Source: Psychrobacillus sp044762855 (GTDB lineage: Bacteria > Bacillota > Bacilli > Bacillales_A > Planococcaceae). From it: a stretch of 64,000 bases of DNA. The notes beneath the pieces are model-generated. The model made no database searches. It saw only the letters and a program-made list of their open reading frames with translations, and was not told where the DNA came from. Positions within the stretch are counted from its first letter, which is position 1, and each line of letters starts with the position of its first letter. The position numbers and the translations under genes were made by a program. Below, in pieces: positions 61,059 to 64,000 of this stretch. Location: the NCBI RefSeq assembly GCF_044762855.1, contig NZ_JBIWFB010000011.1, positions 1-64,000 on the forward strand, written 5' to 3'.

Positions 61059-61551
61059 CTCCTTTTTAGCACTCCGATTACTACTTGAACAAGGATTTAC
61101 AAATAGTTTTAGCTTAAATCCAAATTATCTTTTAATAAGTAAATTATACCACATTTTCAATCAACCCCTATTAACTAATTGAATATTTAGATTGTTTTGC
61201 GATAAAGTTGAGAACTACCACACTGTTAGCGTAGTGAGAAGAGTAAAGAATCCAAGGAAAAGGTTCCTCTTTTTTTTATGGGCAAACCCCTTTTAAGTAT
61301 TCTTGGAGGTTTCATAGGAAAATTATGGGTTTGTCTGGAATTTGATTTACAATTGCTTCTAATTCAAATAGATTTATTTAAGGTTTAGTTAATAAGCAGT
61401 GGCTACAAAAAGGGCATTAAGTTTGAAAAGATTATGAAAAGAAGTTTAAATGTAAAAGTGGATGGCCAAAATAACGAATAATTGGCTGGTTACATGTAAA
61501 AGTAATTACACTAGAATGAGTTACTAATAAAATTTATAAGGACTGTGACGT
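61059..61551. other. Intergenic region
   Basis: I see no gene. CCACACTGTTAGCGTAGTG near 61218 is a weak dyad, and a T-rich stretch follows AAGGTTCCTC at 61260. Control sites for the MocR gene are expected here but not identified. Confidence 0.4.
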
Positions 61552-62982
61552 ATGGATTGGAGACCAGACCGAAAAGCAAAAAAGGCTATATATAAACAAC
61601 TTGCTGAGTATATTGAAAATAGAATAGCAGATGGTACATTTCCACCAGATAAACCACTACCATCTGAAAGGGATTTAGCGAAGAAATTGGACTTAAACAG
61701 AAGTACCATAGTTGCTGCATATGATGAGTTGGAGTCGAATGGACTCATTGAAAGAACTAGAGGAAGTGGAACTACCATTAGTAAAGATATATGGGGGATT
61801 GCAAAGAAGCGTATTCCTAGCTGGAATACCTATATCGAGGCGGGGTCTTTTTTACCTAATTTACCTGTTACGCAAAGAATAAGAAATGAAACAGTAGATC
61901 ATAAATTAATTAATTTAGCTAGCGGAGAATTGTCGGAAGACCTATTTCCTATGAATTTTTTAAGAGAAATTACTTCGACTCGTTCCTTCATTGGAAGCTT
62001 AGGATATGATCATCCTCAGGGTAGCGCTATCTTAAGAAATACCCTGACAAAACATGTAAAAAAGTATCGAGAAATTGAAACCAATCTTTCTTCAATCCTC
62101 ATTACTTCGGGGGCACAACAAGCTTTACACTTAGTCGTTCAGTGTTTGTTAAAGCCTGGAGATGCAGTTGCGATAGAAGACCCTTCTTATAATTATAATC
62201 TACAAATTTTCAGATCGGCAGGCTTAAAGGTATATCATTTGCCTGTTGATAAAGATGGCATCAATCCCGATGATTTGTTGTCATTATATAAAAAACACCG
62301 AATTAGAATGATATTTTTAAATCCTGCTTATCAAAATCCTACAGGTTCTTTATTAAATGAAAAACAACGTAAAGCTATTTTAAATATATCCTCAGAACAT
62401 GGAATTCCTGTAGTAGAAGACGATCCCTATAGTTTAACATCTTTTACTGGAGATAAAATCCCTACGCTCAAATCAATGGATGTTCACGGGAATGTTTTAT
62501 ATATTAGCTCTTTGTCAAAAATTGTTGCTTCTGGTTTAAGAATTGGATGGATTATAGGACCAAAACCAGTAATAGAAAGATTATCTGATGCAAAACAACA
62601 AATAGACTTCGGCCATTCAAGCTTTACACAATGGATTGCTAATGATTTTATGGAATCTGAAAATTTCCAGCATCATATTGAAAAATTGATAAAGGAAATA
62701 GTAAAACGTAGAAATCAGATAGTTGCAAGTCTTAATTTTTATTTAAAGAATCAGGTAGAATTTTCTATTCCACTTGGCGGCATTCATATATGGTGCAAGA
62801 TTAAAAAAGACTATAATGAATTGCAATTACTAGAGGAATCTATTAAAAGAGGTGTAATTTATGTCCCTGGTTCAACAATGGGATCTAAAAAGGGGTTTGT
62901 CCGATTTACTTTTGCTAGGGAAGATGAAGAATCAATAGACAAAGGAATTAAACGATTTGCAGAAGCCCTTCATTTTCTTTAA
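61552..62982 (+). CDS. MocR/PdxR-type GntR-aminotransferase regulator
   Basis: Fusion protein of 476 residues: GntR winged helix (about 10-80, PLPSERDLAKKLDLNRSTIV) plus aminotransferase-like domain with IPVVEDDPYSLTSF (PLP-binding Asp) and YISSLSKIVASGLRIGWI (Schiff-base Lys). Second MocR protein in the window; differs from that at 13047. No divergent target gene is adjacent, so its regulon is unclear. AAGGAC before the ATG. Confidence 0.92.
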   Translation: MDWRPDRKAKKAIYKQLAEYIENRIADGTFPPDKPLPSERDLAKKLDLNRSTIVAAYDELESNGLIERTRGSGTTISKDIWGIAKKRIPSWNTYIEAGSFLPNLPVTQRIRNETVDHKLINLASGELSEDLFPMNFLREITSTRSFIGSLGYDHPQGSAILRNTLTKHVKKYREIETNLSSILITSGAQQALHLVVQCLLKPGDAVAIEDPSYNYNLQIFRSAGLKVYHLPVDKDGINPDDLLSLYKKHRIRMIFLNPAYQNPTGSLLNEKQRKAILNISSEHGIPVVEDDPYSLTSFTGDKIPTLKSMDVHGNVLYISSLSKIVASGLRIGWIIGPKPVIERLSDAKQQIDFGHSSFTQWIANDFMESENFQHHIEKLIKEIVKRRNQIVASLNFYLKNQVEFSIPLGGIHIWCKIKKDYNELQLLEESIKRGVIYVPGSTMGSKKGFVRFTFAREDEESIDKGIKRFAEALHFL

Positions 62983-63010
62983 ATAACTATGATTATCTTG
63001 GAATTTACTT

Positions 63011-63043
63011 AAGAATCATGATCCTCATGATTCTTTTTTTTAT
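63011..63043 (+). terminator. Terminator
   Basis: AAGAATCATGA-TCC-TCATGATTCTT with eight T, right after the MocR gene. Confidence 0.92.
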
Positions 63044-63251
63044 GGTAAATGGATGGTCAAAAAAATATTGAATTGGATGGTCTCAAAAATAATGAAAGAC
63101 TTTATGATGGAGAAGTGAATAATCAAACAACCATATAGACTAATGAATAATGGTGATGAATTAAATACTTGGTGTTATCCCAATTATCTTTTCACTAAAC
63201 AGTTATAGAATAGAATGCAGTAACCAGAAATTCTCCAAGGAGTTGATATAT

Positions 63252-63695
63252 ATGACATTGATGGCTATTGTAATTATAGTAATTAGTGCAATTTTAAAAT
63301 TTTTAATGAGCCCGCCGAGTGCGGTTGTGGGATGGGTTGTAAGTAAATTTGAGCTTCATCCAAAACTTGATTCAAAAGATGTTACTGTAACATTTAACGG
63401 AAAGCAATTAGAAGAGAAAGAAAAAGATATATTTACTGCCTATTTTAATGAAGCTCTATTTTTAGAAAGAAAACATATATTCCCCGGTAATGAAGAAAGT
63501 TTCCTCAATCCAGAGACGGATGTGATACCATTTGTCGTCAAAGTTAAAAGGAAAAACAAAGAAATGAATTTTTTTGTTTATAGTGACGATGATCAATTTG
63601 ATGTAATTAAGCAGTGGAAGAAGAAAGTTGCGTATTATACACTCAGTTCTGAGTCTCTAAATAAGTTTGCTGTATCAAATAATATCAATGTTTAG
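63252..63695 (+). CDS. yfmQ: YfmQ-family protein
   Basis: Protein of 147 residues. One N-terminal membrane anchor (MAIVIIVISAILKFLM), then SPPSAVVGWVVSKFELHPKL, VTVTFNGKQLEEKEKDIF and FPGNEESFLNPETDVIPFVV, matching YfmQ of Bacillus subtilis along its length. ATG 63252 behind GGAG is the family start; TTG 63243 is too close. Function unknown. Confidence 0.85.
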   Translation: MTLMAIVIIVISAILKFLMSPPSAVVGWVVSKFELHPKLDSKDVTVTFNGKQLEEKEKDIFTAYFNEALFLERKHIFPGNEESFLNPETDVIPFVVKVKRKNKEMNFFVYSDDDQFDVIKQWKKKVAYYTLSSESLNKFAVSNNINV

Positions 63696-63822
63696 AGGAG
63701 AAGACTAGATGGTTGCTTTCCTGTGAAATAGGAAAGTTGCAGAAAAGAGTCTAGGTTTGACTGGATTGAACGAATGCAACGAAAATATTCTTCAAGTTTA
63801 AGAAGGATTATTAATTAAGGAA

Positions 63823-63856
63823 CAAGTGCCCTCGATGTAGTGGGTACTTTTTTTAA
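63823..63856 (+). terminator. Terminator
   Basis: AAGTGCCC ... GGGTACTT dyad with seven T, downstream of yfmQ. Confidence 0.7.
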
Positions 63857-64000
63857 TTGAAGCAAATTACTTTAAAAATTGAAATCACTTCGAAAAAACT
63901 TGATGATGCTAAAGAAGGTATTGTAAAGCTAAGGATATCCCCTTTATGTAATAGTGGTGAGATTAATAAGCAGCGATGTAATGGCGAACTCAAAATGAAA
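63857..64000 (+). other. Open frame running off the window end
   Basis: TTG 63857 starts a frame of 48 codons without stop (LKQITLKIEITSKKLDDAKE...). It lacks a ribosome site, as the bases before it are the terminator's T-run, so it may be a gene fragment. Confidence 0.25.

Noticed and set aside
1..64000. CRISPR array, tRNA/rRNA genes, prophage or plasmid origin
   Set aside because: No regularly spaced short direct repeats, no cloverleaf or rRNA sequence, and no phage structural or replication genes seen. The dispersed repeats are too far apart and too variable to be CRISPR.

Overview
This window is low-GC, with strong AGGAGG-type ribosome sites, frequent TTG and GTG starts, and Bacillus-type families (YxeA, YfmQ, CD3324, DUF4181, DUF3953, YflT-type stress protein, DUF4179 anti-sigma factors). 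It comes from a chromosome of the order Bacillales, probably Bacillaceae or Planococcaceae. I cannot name the species. I saw no tRNA, rRNA, CRISPR array or prophage.

Layout. 0.1-5.5 kb: a BceAB-like peptide-antibiotic ABC transporter with a YxeA-type protein, convergent with a two-component system. 5.5-8.6 kb: a decayed zone with a broken ElaA-type acetyltransferase, an MFS C-terminus cut off against a truncated IS1182-like transposase, and one intact small zinc-ribbon gene. 8.6-13 kb: a LysR regulator divergent from a HAD phosphatase and a Nudix hydrolase, then an Rrf2 regulator divergent from an FMN-dependent NADH-azoreductase. 13-21.5 kb: a MocR regulator divergent from a double acetyltransferase, a beta-lactamase-fold hydrolase, a phosphotransferase, and a TetR/MFS drug-efflux pair. 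21.8-25.7 kb: a secreted beta-propeller protein and the tail of a lost second copy. 25.8-63.7 kb: a long accessory zone of small, mostly single, mostly plus-strand genes (GNAT, VOC, DinB, Nudix, beta-lactamase-fold, small membrane and orphan proteins). It also holds a YfcC transporter, two ECF sigma/DUF4179 modules, a stand-alone histidyl-tRNA synthetase, a stand-alone UMP kinase, an M3 peptidase and a second MocR regulator.

The most striking feature is a dispersed intergenic repeat of about 75-125 bp. Its left end (AACTAAC, short spacer, GCTTTAGTT) sits at or just after gene stops. Its right end (AACTAAAGC, short spacer, GTTAGTT) sits about 40-120 bp before the next gene. The two ends are complementary, with unequal unpaired spacers and a GACCATC/GATGGTC hairpin inside. 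The single-gene, repeat-flanked layout resembles an integron cassette array or a MITE-type repeat family. No integrase lies in the window, and the boxes differ from canonical attC cores.

A second notable feature is the hisS leader: a consensus promoter, a strong ribosome site, a 16-residue peptide with three consecutive His codons, and a terminator just before hisS. This suggests ribosome-mediated attenuation where Bacillales normally use a T-box. Other regulatory sites include a 31-bp perfect palindrome before a MarR operon, a triple ACGATAT operator before another marR, a LexA-type box before a DinB gene, and a perfect palindrome before the azoreductase.
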